Assembly (NCBI GenBank): GCA_014378185.1
Contig: JACMOE010000780.1
Coordinates: 1 to 11,762 of the forward strand
DNA length: 11,762 nucleotides
Reading direction: 5' to 3'
From: Gemmatimonadaceae bacterium
GTDB lineage: Bacteria; Gemmatimonadota; Gemmatimonadetes; Gemmatimonadales; Gemmatimonadaceae
Part shown: positions 1-8,318 of the stretch, one piece after another
Layout of the letters: each line of letters opens with the position of its first letter
Position numbering within the stretch: the stretch's first letter is position 1
Made by a program: the position numbers and the translations under genes
The notes under the pieces: generated by a model
What the model saw: only the letters and a program-made list of their open reading frames with translations
Databases searched by the model: none
What the model was told of the DNA's origin: nothing

Positions 1-3000
1 ACATCCTCGACGAGGTGGACTGCATCACGGACGTGCCGGACAGCCACTGGTCCGTCGACGACTACTATGATCCTGTCCCCAGGGCGACGGACAAGACGTA
101 CTGCAAGCGCGGCGGCTTCCTTCCGGACATCGACTTCGACCCGCTCGAGTTCGGGCTGCCGCCGAACATCCTCGAAGTCACCGACGTTTCGCAGCTGCTC
201 TCCCTCGTCATCGCCAAGCGGGCCCTGGCCGATGCGGGCTACGCACAGGACAACCCGCATGCGGCCGAGACGGGGGTCGTCCTTGGCGTGAGCTCACTGC
301 AGCAGATCACGCCATTGGTGAGCCGCCTCCAGTACCCGATCTGGCAGCGGGTGTTGCGCAGTCAGCGCATCGCCGAGCCGGAGATCGACGGGATCATCGC
401 AAAGATGCGACTGGCGTACGTCACGTGGCAGGAAGACTCCTTCCCCGGATATCTCTCCAACGTCGTGGCAGGTCGAATCACCAATCGCCTCGACCTCGGC
501 GGCATCAACTGCACACTCGACGCAGCGTGCGCCTCGTCGCTCGCGTCGGTGCAGCTCGCGATGCACGAGCTCCACAGCGGCAACTGCGACATGATGATCG
601 CCGGTGGGGTGGATACGAACAACACCATCATGGCGTATCTGAGCTTCAGCAAGACGCCGGCGTTCACGTCGCACGAGCACATGCGACCCTTCGACGCCGA
701 GTCGGACGGCATGCTGATCGGCGAGGGGGTCGGCATGCTGGTGCTCAAGCGGCTCGGTGACGCGGAGCGCGACGGTAACCGCATCTACGCTGTGATCAAG
801 GGAATCGGCGCGTCGAGCGACGGCCGGTCGAAGAGCATCTATGCGCCGCGCATGGAAGGTCAGGAACTCGCGGTGCGCCGCGCGCTGCGCGCGTCCGGTT
901 GTGATGCGGACAGCATCGGGCTGATCGAGGCGCATGGCACCGGCACGGCGACCGGCGATCCGACGGAGTTCACGGCGCTGCGCCGAGTGTTCGGTGACAG
1001 TGGGAGCTCGCGCATCGCGATCGGCTCGGTAAAGTCGCAGATTGGCCACACGAAAGTCGCCGCTGGTGCCGCGAGCATGATCAAGGCAGCGCTGTCGCTG
1101 CATCACAAGGTTCTGCCGCCGACGATCAACATCGAGCGTCCTCACCCGAAGCTCGCGCTCGACGACTCGCGCCTCTACCTGAACACGAATACGCGCCCCT
1201 GGTTCTCCGACGGGCCGCGTCGCGCCGGTGTCAGCAGCTTCGGGTTTGGCGGCACCAACTTCCACGCCATCCTCGAGGAGCACAGCCCCGCGAAGCCGGA
1301 GCCCGGCACCCTGCGTCCGACACCGTTCGCGATCTTCCTGCACGCACGCGACGGTGCCGAGCTGCTCGTCGCCTGCGAGACCGCGTCAGTGACCCTGCAG
1401 CGTGACGGCCAGCCTGCGTTTCGCGCGCTAGTGGCGGTATCGAAGGCAGGCGTTATTGCACCCGATACCGCACGGTTGGGCTTCGTTGCCGGCTCGCTCG
1501 ACGACGCCGTCTCGATGATCGACGCAGCGGCAGCGCTGCTGCATGCGGACGTGCACGCGGAGAGTTGGTCACACCCGCGCGGCATCCATTACCGCCGGCG
1601 CGGCATGGACGTTTCGGGCAAGGTCGTCGCGCTCTTTCCTGGTCAGGGATCGCAATACCTGGAGATGGGCAAGTCCCTCTGCCTCGAGTTTCCGGCAATC
1701 CACCGCGCGTATGCCGAGATGGATGCATTGAGACGTGAGCATGGCGCCTGTCCGATCACCGACGTCGCCTTTCCTCCGCCAGTCTTCGACGAACGGCTGC
1801 GCAGCGAACACGTGCGCCGCCTGCAGCGAACGGATCACGCCCAGGCCGCGATCGGGAGCCTCAGCCTGGGCATGTATCGCGTGCTCGAGCACGCCGGCTT
1901 CACTCCCGACTTCGTCGCCGGCCACAGTCTCGGCGAATTGATGGCGCTGTGCGCCGCTGGAGTGCTTTCAGAGGCGGAGTATCGTACGCTCCTCCACGTG
2001 CGCGGCCACGCGATGGCCCAGCCACCGGCGTCCGGCATCGATGCCGGGACGATGCTGGCAGTCACCGGCGAGGTGGACGCAATCGAACCGTTCGTCGCGA
2101 ACCATGTGGACGTGACGATCGCCAATCGAAACTCGCCCTCGCAGTTCGTCCTTTCGGGGTCACGGACGGCGCTGGAGACGCTGTCGGCCGAGCTCTCGGC
2201 GCTCGGTCATCGCGCAACGTTTCTCCCCGTCTCCGCGGCATTCCATTCACACCGCGTCGCGCATGCGCAGCTTCCGTTCGCGCAGGCGCTGGAGTCGGTC
2301 CGCTTTGCCCCCGCGCAGCTCCCGGTTTATTCGAACGGTTCCGGGCAACGCTACCCGGACAATCCGGAGGCGATGCGAGCGACACTCGCCCGTCACCTGG
2401 TGAGTCCGGTGAATTTCCGCCGGGAAATCGAGACGATCCACGCAGAGGGCGGGCGGCTATTCCTGGAGATCGGTCCGGGCACCGTGCTCACGGGGCTCGT
2501 GCGCAGCATCCTGGCGGACGTACCGCACCTCGCCATTGCCGTCAACCCGGTCAAGGCAAACGACAGCAGTCTCCAGCTACGCGATGCCTACGTGCAGCTG
2601 CGCGTCGCGGGAGTACGCCTCGGCGACCTCGCACCGGAACAGCCTCTCCCGCCAGGCGACACGACTCGGCCGCAATTGACCGTCAAGCTGAATGGCAACG
2701 CCTACGTCAGCGCGGCCACGACGGCGGCGTTCGAGGCGGCGCTCGCCGAGCGCGAGACCGTCCACACCCACATGTCCGACCATGCACCAGAGCCGGAGCA
2801 CGCAATGACTGAGATCCGCCCGACCCCACGCTACGATAACGACGTCCGCGACGGCAACGCCACGGATCCGCATGCGCGTCATCTCGCGTACATGGCTGAG
2901 CATTCAGAGAAGTACTTCACCCTGATGCAGCAGCTGTACGGGCTGATCAACAACGGCAGCGTTGTCCCCTCGTCGCTCGAGCTGTTCGAGCGTGGGATGG

Positions 3001-3554
3001 CGCACTTCCACGACCAGCAGGCGACGGCGCAGCGAGTGCACGAGCGGTGGTTGCAGAACCAGGTCGAGCGCCCACCCGCGTACGCCCCTCCAATGCTGCC
3101 GGCTGTTGCAACGACGGGCCGCACGACCGCTCTCGCGTACAGCGAACCAGTCCGGGAAAGGCTGCTGGCCGCGCCCGTACCCACATCCGTTGTTCGCGAC
3201 CGTGCCGAGGCGCCAAAGCTCCCCGAGCCGACCATGCCCCGCACGACTGCATCCGCCGCCGCTCGCGTAACAGCCACCACCACCGACTCGAGCGAGATCG
3301 CCGCGATCCTGCTCGCGGTCATCAGCGAAAAGACCGGCTATCCGATCGACACGCTCGGGATCACCATGGATCTCGACGCCGACCTCGGCGTCGATTCCAT
3401 CAAGCGCGTCGAGATCATGGCCGCGCTCGAGGGACGGGTCATTGGCAGTCTGTCGAGCCTCAACTTCGAGCACTTCGCCGAAATGCGTACGATTGGGCAG
3501 ATCGCTGACTTCCTGGCCGCAGTCGAAAAAAAAGCCGCACTCCATCCGGCGTGA
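1..3554 (+). CDS. PfaA/PksE-like iterative synthase subunit, KS-AT-ACP (5' partial)
   Basis: This is the condensing and carrier subunit of a polyunsaturated-fatty-acid-synthase-like type I system; it extends an acyl chain with malonyl units. Residues are numbered from the first in-window GTG at 15. That GTG is internal: the frame is open to the left edge, and the text around it (ILDEVDCITDVP) is the usual PfaA KS N-terminal region, so about 35-45 residues are missing. KS spans about 1-420 with Cys172 (DAACASSL), His307 (EAHGTGT) and His345 (GHTK). AT spans about 540-845 with GQGSQ at 543, Ser638 (GHSLGE) and His744 (AAFHS), a malonyl-type signature. A helical stretch lies at about 950-1010, then an Ala/Pro/Thr-rich linker, then one ACP at about 1095-1172 with phosphopantetheine Ser1128 (LGVDSIKRVEI). 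PUFA synthases carry tandem ACPs, so a single one is closer to HglE/PksE types. The stop overlaps the next start by GTGA. Confidence 0.95.
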   Translation, partial: ILDEVDCITDVPDSHWSVDDYYDPVPRATDKTYCKRGGFLPDIDFDPLEFGLPPNILEVTDVSQLLSLVIAKRALADAGYAQDNPHAAETGVVLGVSSLQQITPLVSRLQYPIWQRVLRSQRIAEPEIDGIIAKMRLAYVTWQEDSFPGYLSNVVAGRITNRLDLGGINCTLDAACASSLASVQLAMHELHSGNCDMMIAGGVDTNNTIMAYLSFSKTPAFTSHEHMRPFDAESDGMLIGEGVGMLVLKRLGDAERDGNRIYAVIKGIGASSDGRSKSIYAPRMEGQELAVRRALRASGCDADSIGLIEAHGTGTATGDPTEFTALRRVFGDSGSSRIAIGSVKSQIGHTKVAAGAASMIKAALSLHHKVLPPTINIERPHPKLALDDSRLYLNTNTRPWFSDGPRRAGVSSFGFGGTNFHAILEEHSPAKPEPGTLRPTPFAIFLHARDGAELLVACETASVTLQRDGQPAFRALVAVSKAGVIAPDTARLGFVAGSLDDAVSMIDAAAALLHADVHAESWSHPRGIHYRRRGMDVSGKVVALFPGQGSQYLEMGKSLCLEFPAIHRAYAEMDALRREHGACPITDVAFPPPVFDERLRSEHVRRLQRTDHAQAAIGSLSLGMYRVLEHAGFTPDFVAGHSLGELMALCAAGVLSEAEYRTLLHVRGHAMAQPPASGIDAGTMLAVTGEVDAIEPFVANHVDVTIANRNSPSQFVLSGSRTALETLSAELSALGHRATFLPVSAAFHSHRVAHAQLPFAQALESVRFAPAQLPVYSNGSGQRYPDNPEAMRATLARHLVSPVNFRREIETIHAEGGRLFLEIGPGTVLTGLVRSILADVPHLAIAVNPVKANDSSLQLRDAYVQLRVAGVRLGDLAPEQPLPPGDTTRPQLTVKLNGNAYVSAATTAAFEAALAERETVHTHMSDHAPEPEHAMTEIRPTPRYDNDVRDGNATDPHARHLAYMAEHSEKYFTLMQQLYGLINNGSVVPSSLELFERGMAHFHDQQATAQRVHERWLQNQVERPPAYAPPMLPAVATTGRTTALAYSEPVRERLLAAPVPTSVVRDRAEAPKLPEPTMPRTTASAAARVTATTTDSSEIAAILLAVISEKTGYPIDTLGITMDLDADLGVDSIKRVEIMAALEGRVIGSLSSLNFEHFAEMRTIGQIADFLAAVEKKAALHPA
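3526..3533 (+). other. A8 run with in-phase -1 slippery heptamer
   Basis: Eight consecutive A in GC-rich coding sequence, read gtc gaa aaa aaa gcc, give an A AAA AAA heptamer in the zero frame. A -1 shift enters the frame of the KRs gene, which has no stop between here and 4172. The product would be a KS-AT-ACP-KRs fusion of about 1386 visible residues, joined as KK-SRTPSGVSHS. Small GC hairpins lie downstream (CGGCG/CGCCG at 3547-3567 and again at 3582-3594), but neither is a strong stimulator. Transcriptional slippage, or an assembly in which one A is missing, would explain the same layout. Seen: run, phase and open frame. Inferred: function. Confidence 0.45.
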
Positions 3555-4174
3555 GTCACAGTCGCCGTCCGGGCATGACGACGGCGATCCGCCGGGTGGA
3601 GCTGCGTGACCTGCCGTCGCCGGATCGTCTGGCGGTCGAGTGGAACGCGGGAACTGTATGCGTGATCAGGACCGACGGCAGACCGCTTGCGGCTGCGCTC
3701 AGTCGCGCGCTCACGCATGAAGGATGGCGCGTCATCGTTCGCAACGATGATGCATCCACCGACCTCGGCGAGCTGCATGGCCAGGTCGCCTGCTTCATCG
3801 AGATCGGTACCCCGTACGGGCTCAGGAACAGCTTCTTCACCGCGAGGGCGCTTCAGCCAGTCCTCACCTCGGCAGGCACCTCACCTGCATGGTTCATCGC
3901 CATCTCTTCCATGGATGGCCGACTCGGACTTGGCGACGCTCGGCTCGGGGCTGGTGTGCTCGGCGCCGGCATCTACGGAATGATCAAGACGCTGCGCCAC
4001 GAATGGCCCGGCGTCCGCTGCCGCGCCATCGACGTGCATCCTGCGCTGGACGCCGACACCGCCGCAGCGCTGATCGTCGCCGAGTTGCTCGACGCCGATC
4101 TCACACTCGCGGAAGTCGGCATCGGCCCTGGTTGGCGATGCACGATCGCGGCGGGAGATCTGCTCGATGTCTGA
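3551..4174 (+). CDS. Ketoreductase structural subdomain (KRs) as a separate frame
   Basis: A 207-residue product matching the N-terminal, non-catalytic Rossmann-like half of a PfaA/PksE-type ketoreductase. That half normally precedes the catalytic half in one chain and stabilises it. Visible marks are a linker (IRRVELRDLP, 13-22), a Rossmann-like start (VCVIRTDGRPLAAALSRAL, 36-54), and the typical late segment GIYGMIKTLRHEWPG with CRAIDVHPALDAD (140-169). There is no Tyr/Ser/Lys catalytic set and none is expected. The catalytic half follows in the next gene, overlapping by 8 nt. The GTG at 3551 overlaps the upstream stop; an in-frame ATG lies at 3575. Neither has a Shine-Dalgarno sequence, unlike most junctions in this operon. 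That fits translation by re-initiation or by -1 frameshifting from the upstream gene at the A8 run. The domain call is good; whether it exists as a free protein is uncertain. Confidence 0.8.
   Translation: MSHSRRPGMTTAIRRVELRDLPSPDRLAVEWNAGTVCVIRTDGRPLAAALSRALTHEGWRVIVRNDDASTDLGELHGQVACFIEIGTPYGLRNSFFTARALQPVLTSAGTSPAWFIAISSMDGRLGLGDARLGAGVLGAGIYGMIKTLRHEWPGVRCRAIDVHPALDADTAAALIVAELLDADLTLAEVGIGPGWRCTIAAGDLLDV
4153..4157 (+). promoter_or_regulatory. Ribosome binding site for the KRc-DH gene
   Basis: GGGAG lies 9 nt upstream of ATG 4167, inside the end of the KRs gene. It supports genuine independent initiation of the catalytic half and argues against a simple sequencing frameshift at this junction. 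Confidence 0.6.
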
Positions 4175-5888
4175 CGGGCTCGCCGACGCGCTGTTCCTCG
4201 TCAGTGGAGGCGGCCGAGGGGTGACGGCGCAGTGCGTGATCGCGCTGGCGACGGCGCATCGCTGCCGGTTCGTCCTGCTCGGGCGGACGGCACTCGACAC
4301 GCCGCTCCCCGTCCTGCACGGCATCCACAGCGGCGGCGACGCCGACATCAAGGCCGAGCTCGCGGCATGGCTCCGAGAGCGGAACGAGGCGGCGACCCCG
4401 GTCGCCATCGAGTCGCTCTTTCGCGCCGTAACCGGCCGTCGCGAGATCCACGACACGATCCAGGCTGTCGTTGCTGCTGGCGGCCGGGCGGACTATCTCG
4501 CAGTGGACGTGACGGATGAAGCGGCGCTGCGGGCCGCACTCACGACTTCCGCGCTCGGAGAGATCACCGGCATCATCCACGGCGCCGGCGTATTGTCGGA
4601 CCGGCTCATCGAGCACAAGACGGAGACGGATTTTGATCGCGTCTACGACACCAAAGTGCGTGGGCTGCAGGCGATGCTTGGTTGCGTCGATCCCGCACGA
4701 CTGCGGTATCTCGCACTATTTTCGTCCATCGCGAGCTTTCACGGCAATCGCGGCCAATCCGACTACGCGCTCGCGAACGAGATCCTCAACAAGTTCGCCC
4801 ACGCCTTCAAGCGCACCTATCCGGCGTGCCACACCACCGTCGTCAACTGGGGTCCCTGGGATGGCGGGATGGTCGCGCCGCACCTGAAGGCGCTGTTCGA
4901 GCGCAATGGCGTCGCCGTCATGCCGCTGGACGTCGGCGCCCGCATCTTCGCGCGGGTGCTCGGCGCGCCAAATCACGACGTGCAGCTGCTCGTCAACGAT
5001 GCGCCGCCAATAGTGCCGGAACCGACCACCGGACCGATTCTACCGCTGCGCATCGTTCGGTCGCTGGGAGAAGCAGGTAACCCATTCCTCGCCGACCACC
5101 GGATCGCCGGGCATGCGGTGCTCCCCGCTGCCTGCGCCGGCGTCTGGCTCGCCAATAGCGTCCAGAAGCTCCATCCCGGCCACCGATTTGGCGGTCTGAC
5201 CGATTTCCGCGTGCTCAAGGGAGTCGTGTTCGACGACGAGCGCGCGCACGACTACGTAGTGGATGTCGGTACTGGCACCATCGTCGACGGAGCTCTCGTG
5301 CGCTCGGTGATGATCTCGAGCCGCACATCGGCCGGTCAGACGCGCTTTCACTACAGCGGCAGTGTACGGCTCGTCCGCGAGATCGCAGACATCCCGCATC
5401 ACGCCAGCGTCGCACTGGCACAAGATGAGAGGCTCTCCGCATTCAGCCCGTACGCGAGCGGCGCGCTCTTCCACGGGCCTGCCTTCCACGGAATCACTCG
5501 CGTGCTCTCGCTCACACCGAGCGCGATCACGTCCGCGTGCGTGCGTCGCGCAACTCCTGTGCGTGTGCTCGGCCAGTTCCCCGCCGATGCGTTCGACCCT
5601 GTGTGCGTCGACCTCATGTTCCAGTGCGTCGGCCTCTGGGTGCACCAGCAGAGTGGCGCGATGGCGCTGCCCTCCAGCGTCGCTCGGCTCGACTGGTTCC
5701 GCACGCCGCCTGCCGACATCCCTTTCTACATATCAGCGGACATCACCGAGCATGCTGTGCACCGCGTCGTGGCGTCCGTCGCCATGCATGACGACGCGGG
5801 ATTGCTGTTCGCGCGGGTCACCGCTGCCGAGCTGACGATCAGTGGCGCGCTGGCACGCCGGGCGCATCTGGAGCTCGCGCATGCGTAA
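4167..5888 (+). CDS. Ketoreductase catalytic subdomain fused to PS-DH dehydratase (KRc-DH)
   Basis: A 573-residue bifunctional protein performing beta-keto reduction and dehydration in the Pfa-like cycle. The KR catalytic half spans about 8-275: NADPH-binding SGGGRGVT (13-20), IIHGAGV (136-142), Lys163 (DTKVRG), the Ser in FSSIAS (185-190), Tyr200 and Asn204 (DYALAN), then NWGPWDGGM (227-235). It lacks its own structural subdomain, which is the preceding gene. The DH hot-dog part spans about 300-560: HxxxGxxxxP motif with His311, Gly315 and Pro320, then HGPAF (436-440) and DLMFQ (Asp482, Gln486), the DxxxQ motif of PKS-type dehydratases. All catalytic residues appear intact. ATG 4167 overlaps the KRs stop (ATGTCTGA) and has a GGGAG site. 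Its C-terminus overlaps the next gene by 8 nt. Together with the two preceding frames it makes KS-AT-ACP-KR-DH. Confidence 0.9.
   Translation: MSDGLADALFLVSGGGRGVTAQCVIALATAHRCRFVLLGRTALDTPLPVLHGIHSGGDADIKAELAAWLRERNEAATPVAIESLFRAVTGRREIHDTIQAVVAAGGRADYLAVDVTDEAALRAALTTSALGEITGIIHGAGVLSDRLIEHKTETDFDRVYDTKVRGLQAMLGCVDPARLRYLALFSSIASFHGNRGQSDYALANEILNKFAHAFKRTYPACHTTVVNWGPWDGGMVAPHLKALFERNGVAVMPLDVGARIFARVLGAPNHDVQLLVNDAPPIVPEPTTGPILPLRIVRSLGEAGNPFLADHRIAGHAVLPAACAGVWLANSVQKLHPGHRFGGLTDFRVLKGVVFDDERAHDYVVDVGTGTIVDGALVRSVMISSRTSAGQTRFHYSGSVRLVREIADIPHHASVALAQDERLSAFSPYASGALFHGPAFHGITRVLSLTPSAITSACVRRATPVRVLGQFPADAFDPVCVDLMFQCVGLWVHQQSGAMALPSSVARLDWFRTPPADIPFYISADITEHAVHRVVASVAMHDDAGLLFARVTAAELTISGALARRAHLELAHA
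5870..5873 (+). promoter_or_regulatory. Ribosome binding site deciding the PfaD-like start
   Basis: GGAG sits 7 nt upstream of ATG 5881. It favours that start over the in-frame GTG at 5842, whose extra 13 residues (ending ...SSR) look like read-through of the upstream gene. Confidence 0.6.
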
Positions 5889-7266
5889 GAACGCGAGCGC
5901 CGTGGCCGATGCAGCGGGCGGCCCCGAGCGCTTCGGCGCCCGGAGCTTCCTGCGCGACCATGGCGTACACTTCGCCTACATGGGCGGTGCGATGGCGAAG
6001 GCGATCGCCACCGAAGAGCTGGTGATTGCGCTCGGTCAGGCGGGATATCTCGCCAGCTTCGGCGCGGGCGGGTTGCCGCTCGAGCGCGTCGAGCAGGCGG
6101 TGCGGAAAATCCAGGCAAGGCTTCCGCACGGCCCCTACGCGTTCAACCTGCTGCACAGCCCCAGGAAGCTTCACACCGAGGAAGCCCGCGTCGACCTCTA
6201 CCTGAGGTACGGCGTCAGGACACTCGAGGTCTCCTCGTTCATGACGCTGACGCCGAGCATTGTCCGCTATCGCGTTGCCGGTCTCACTCAGCGCGCCGAC
6301 GGTTCCGTCGAGGCAGCGAATCGTGTCATCGTGAAGCTGTCGCGCGTCGAGCTGGCAGCGCAGTTCATGGATCCGCCACCACCAGCGATGATCGCCGCGC
6401 TGCTCGAGCGTGGGCAGGTCACGCCACTCCAGGCCGCGCTCGCGGCGCACGTGCCGATGGCCGGCGACATCACCGTGGAGGCGGATTCCGGCGGGCACAC
6501 CGACAATCGCCCGCTCGTCGCACTGCTTCCCTCGATGCTCAGGCTGCGCGACGACATCCAGCGCCGGCGCCGCTACCCCACGCCCGTCCGCATCGGTGCT
6601 GCCGGCGGCATCTCGACACCGCAGGCGATCCTCGCCGCGTTCATGATGGGTGCCGACTATGTCGTCACCGGGTCCGTGAACCAGTCGTGCATCGAGGCGG
6701 GCACGTCGCCGCATGTGAAAAGACTGCTCGCGCACGTCGGCATGACCGACGTCGCGATGGCGCCCGAGAGCGACATGTTCGAGCAGGGGTTCAAGGTGCA
6801 GGTTGTGAAGCAGCGATCGCTCTTCCCGATGCGGGCGCAGAAGCTCTCCGATGTCTACCGCAAGTATGAGAGCCTCGAGTCCATCCCGGATCTGGAGCGG
6901 CAGGCACTCGAGCGCGACATCTTCAGGGCGTCTCTCGACAGTGTATGGCAGGAGACCACGGCCTTCTTCGCCGTGCGCAATCCGGAGGAGCTCGTGCGCG
7001 CGCAGAGCCCGAAGGTCCGCATGGCCCTGATATTTCGATGGTACCTCGGCCAGGCGTCGCGCTGGGCGGTGGAGGGGACGCCAGACAGGGAGATCGACTA
7101 CCAGATCTGGTGCGGTCCAGCGATGGGGGCGTTCAACGACTGGGCACGGGGCAGCTATCTCGAGACGCCGGAGAACCGTCGCGTCGCGGACATCGCGCGT
7201 GTACTGATGTCCGAGGCGGCGGCGCTCTACACGTCGCACGCGGTGCGGATGTCGGGCGCATCATGA
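5881..7266 (+). CDS. PfaD-family FMN-dependent enoyl reductase
   Basis: A 461-residue TIM-barrel flavoprotein of the PfaD / nitronate-monooxygenase-like family, the stand-alone enoyl-ACP reductase of PUFA synthases and some trans-acting PKS systems. It would saturate selected double bonds left by the DH domain. Visible motifs are YMGGAMAKAIATEELVIALG and FGAGGLP (33-66), AFNLLHSP (87-94), ITVEADSGGHTDNRP (197-211, FMN and active-site region) and RIGAAGGISTPQAILAAF with GADYVVTGSVNQ (237-268, FMN phosphate site). The distinctive PfaD C-terminal half follows (YRKYESLESIP, MALIFRWYLGQAS, EIDYQIWCGPAMGAFNDWA). It is somewhat shorter than marine PfaD proteins (commonly over 500 residues); the difference is at the N-terminus. 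The start overlaps the KRc-DH stop as ATGCGTAA, and the stop overlaps the KAS III start as ATGA. Family assignment is firm; which bonds it reduces is unknown. Confidence 0.93.
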   Translation: MRKNASAVADAAGGPERFGARSFLRDHGVHFAYMGGAMAKAIATEELVIALGQAGYLASFGAGGLPLERVEQAVRKIQARLPHGPYAFNLLHSPRKLHTEEARVDLYLRYGVRTLEVSSFMTLTPSIVRYRVAGLTQRADGSVEAANRVIVKLSRVELAAQFMDPPPPAMIAALLERGQVTPLQAALAAHVPMAGDITVEADSGGHTDNRPLVALLPSMLRLRDDIQRRRRYPTPVRIGAAGGISTPQAILAAFMMGADYVVTGSVNQSCIEAGTSPHVKRLLAHVGMTDVAMAPESDMFEQGFKVQVVKQRSLFPMRAQKLSDVYRKYESLESIPDLERQALERDIFRASLDSVWQETTAFFAVRNPEELVRAQSPKVRMALIFRWYLGQASRWAVEGTPDREIDYQIWCGPAMGAFNDWARGSYLETPENRRVADIARVLMSEAAALYTSHAVRMSGAS

Positions 7267-8318
7267 GAACGAGCTTCCGCTGCTCTCGCGTGGCCGGTAT
7301 CGCCGCGGCAGCGCCCCGTCAGGGAATCGACCTCGCCGACTTCGGCGCGGTGTGGGGCGACGCTGACGTCGCGCAGATCATCGCCGGAACGGGGATCTCG
7401 CGCATCCGGCAGGCGCCCGTCGGCACAACCACGGCAGATCTCTGCCATGAAGCAGCGACGGCGCTTCTGGCGTCGATGTCCATCGACCCCACCACGATCG
7501 ACGGCATCGTCTTCGTCTCCCAGACTCCCGACTACATCATGCCGGCCACCAGCGCCGTGCTGCAGCAGCGGCTCGGCATGGAACGCCGCGTCGTCGCGTT
7601 CGACATCAACCATGGCTGCTCCGGCTACGTGTACGGACTGTTGCAGGCGGACATGCTCATCGCCTCCGGACTGTGCAAGTCGGTGCTTGTCCTGGCTGGT
7701 GACACCACGACCGCGCTCGTCAACCCGCGCGACCGCGCGCTGCGCATGCTGTTCGGCGATGCGGGCAGCGCCACCCTCGTCGTATCCGGCGACTCGGCAC
7801 ACAGCTACTCGATCCGCACTGATGGGTCGGGGGCGCGCGCGCTGATGATTCCCGCCGGAGGCGCACGCCTGCCGAGCGATGCGACGACGTGCGCCGAGCA
7901 TGAGGCAGAGGAGGGCAACATCCGGTGCGCCGACAACCTGTACATGGATGGCATCGCTGTGCTGATGATGGCGCTGCGCGACGTGCCCGAGGCCATCGGG
8001 GAGGTGCTCGCGCAGGCGCAGTGGAGGAAGGACGAGCCGCGCTTCTATGGGCTGCACCAGGCGAATCGCTTCATGGTGGACTACCTCATCCGCAAGATGA
8101 GGCTTGCGCCCGAGTCGGCCCCGTTCGCCTGTGCCGACATCGGCAACACTGGGCCGGCGTCGCTCCCCGTGCTGCTGGCGAAGGAGCACGTGCGGCTGCG
8201 CGCCGAGGGCCGACTGGAGAAGTCGGTGCTGTGCGGCTTCGGGGTCGGCTTCTCCGTCGCGGCGATGACGCTGCCGTTGCACGACACACACGTCCATGAC
8301 CTCATCGAAACCGGATGA
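7263..8318 (+). CDS. FabH-like 3-oxoacyl-ACP synthase III
   Basis: A 351-residue thiolase-fold enzyme. Family members condense a CoA- or ACP-bound acyl group with malonyl-ACP, making them initiation enzymes. The Cys-His-Asn triad is complete: Cys119 in FDINHGCSGYVYGL, His265 in GLHQANRFMVD and Asn295 in ADIGNTGPAS. FVSQTPDYIMPATS (84-97), RMLFGDAGSATLV (161-173) and the C-terminal GFGVGFSV (325-332) are typical. The FVSQTPDY/GCSGYVYGL style resembles KAS III proteins from surface-glycan loci that work beside a dedicated ACP and an SDR, as here. The Asn (not Asp) points to decarboxylative condensation rather than pure acyl transfer. ATG 7263 overlaps the PfaD-like stop (ATGA). The frame stays open upstream to 6945, but that extension only shadows the reductase gene. 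Its acyl substrate is not readable from sequence. Confidence 0.92.
   Translation: MRTSFRCSRVAGIAAAAPRQGIDLADFGAVWGDADVAQIIAGTGISRIRQAPVGTTTADLCHEAATALLASMSIDPTTIDGIVFVSQTPDYIMPATSAVLQQRLGMERRVVAFDINHGCSGYVYGLLQADMLIASGLCKSVLVLAGDTTTALVNPRDRALRMLFGDAGSATLVVSGDSAHSYSIRTDGSGARALMIPAGGARLPSDATTCAEHEAEEGNIRCADNLYMDGIAVLMMALRDVPEAIGEVLAQAQWRKDEPRFYGLHQANRFMVDYLIRKMRLAPESAPFACADIGNTGPASLPVLLAKEHVRLRAEGRLEKSVLCGFGVGFSVAAMTLPLHDTHVHDLIETG

Noticed and set aside
294..1343. Long minus-strand open frame opposite the KS domain
   Set aside because: It is a GC-bias shadow: the plus strand encodes a fully motif-supported KS, and the minus product is Arg/Asp-rich with no family features.
4153..4180. prfB-like +1 frameshift joining KRs to KRc at GTC TGA C
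   Set aside because: TGAC is a weak stop context, but GTC does not slip well to TCT, the GGGAG is too far from the stop, and a proper ATG with Shine-Dalgarno spacing is present. Re-initiation is simpler.
5839..7239. A 466-codon minus-strand open frame covering the enoyl reductase
   Set aside because: It mirrors the PfaD-like gene almost exactly, is very rich in Arg and His, and has no recognisable domain.
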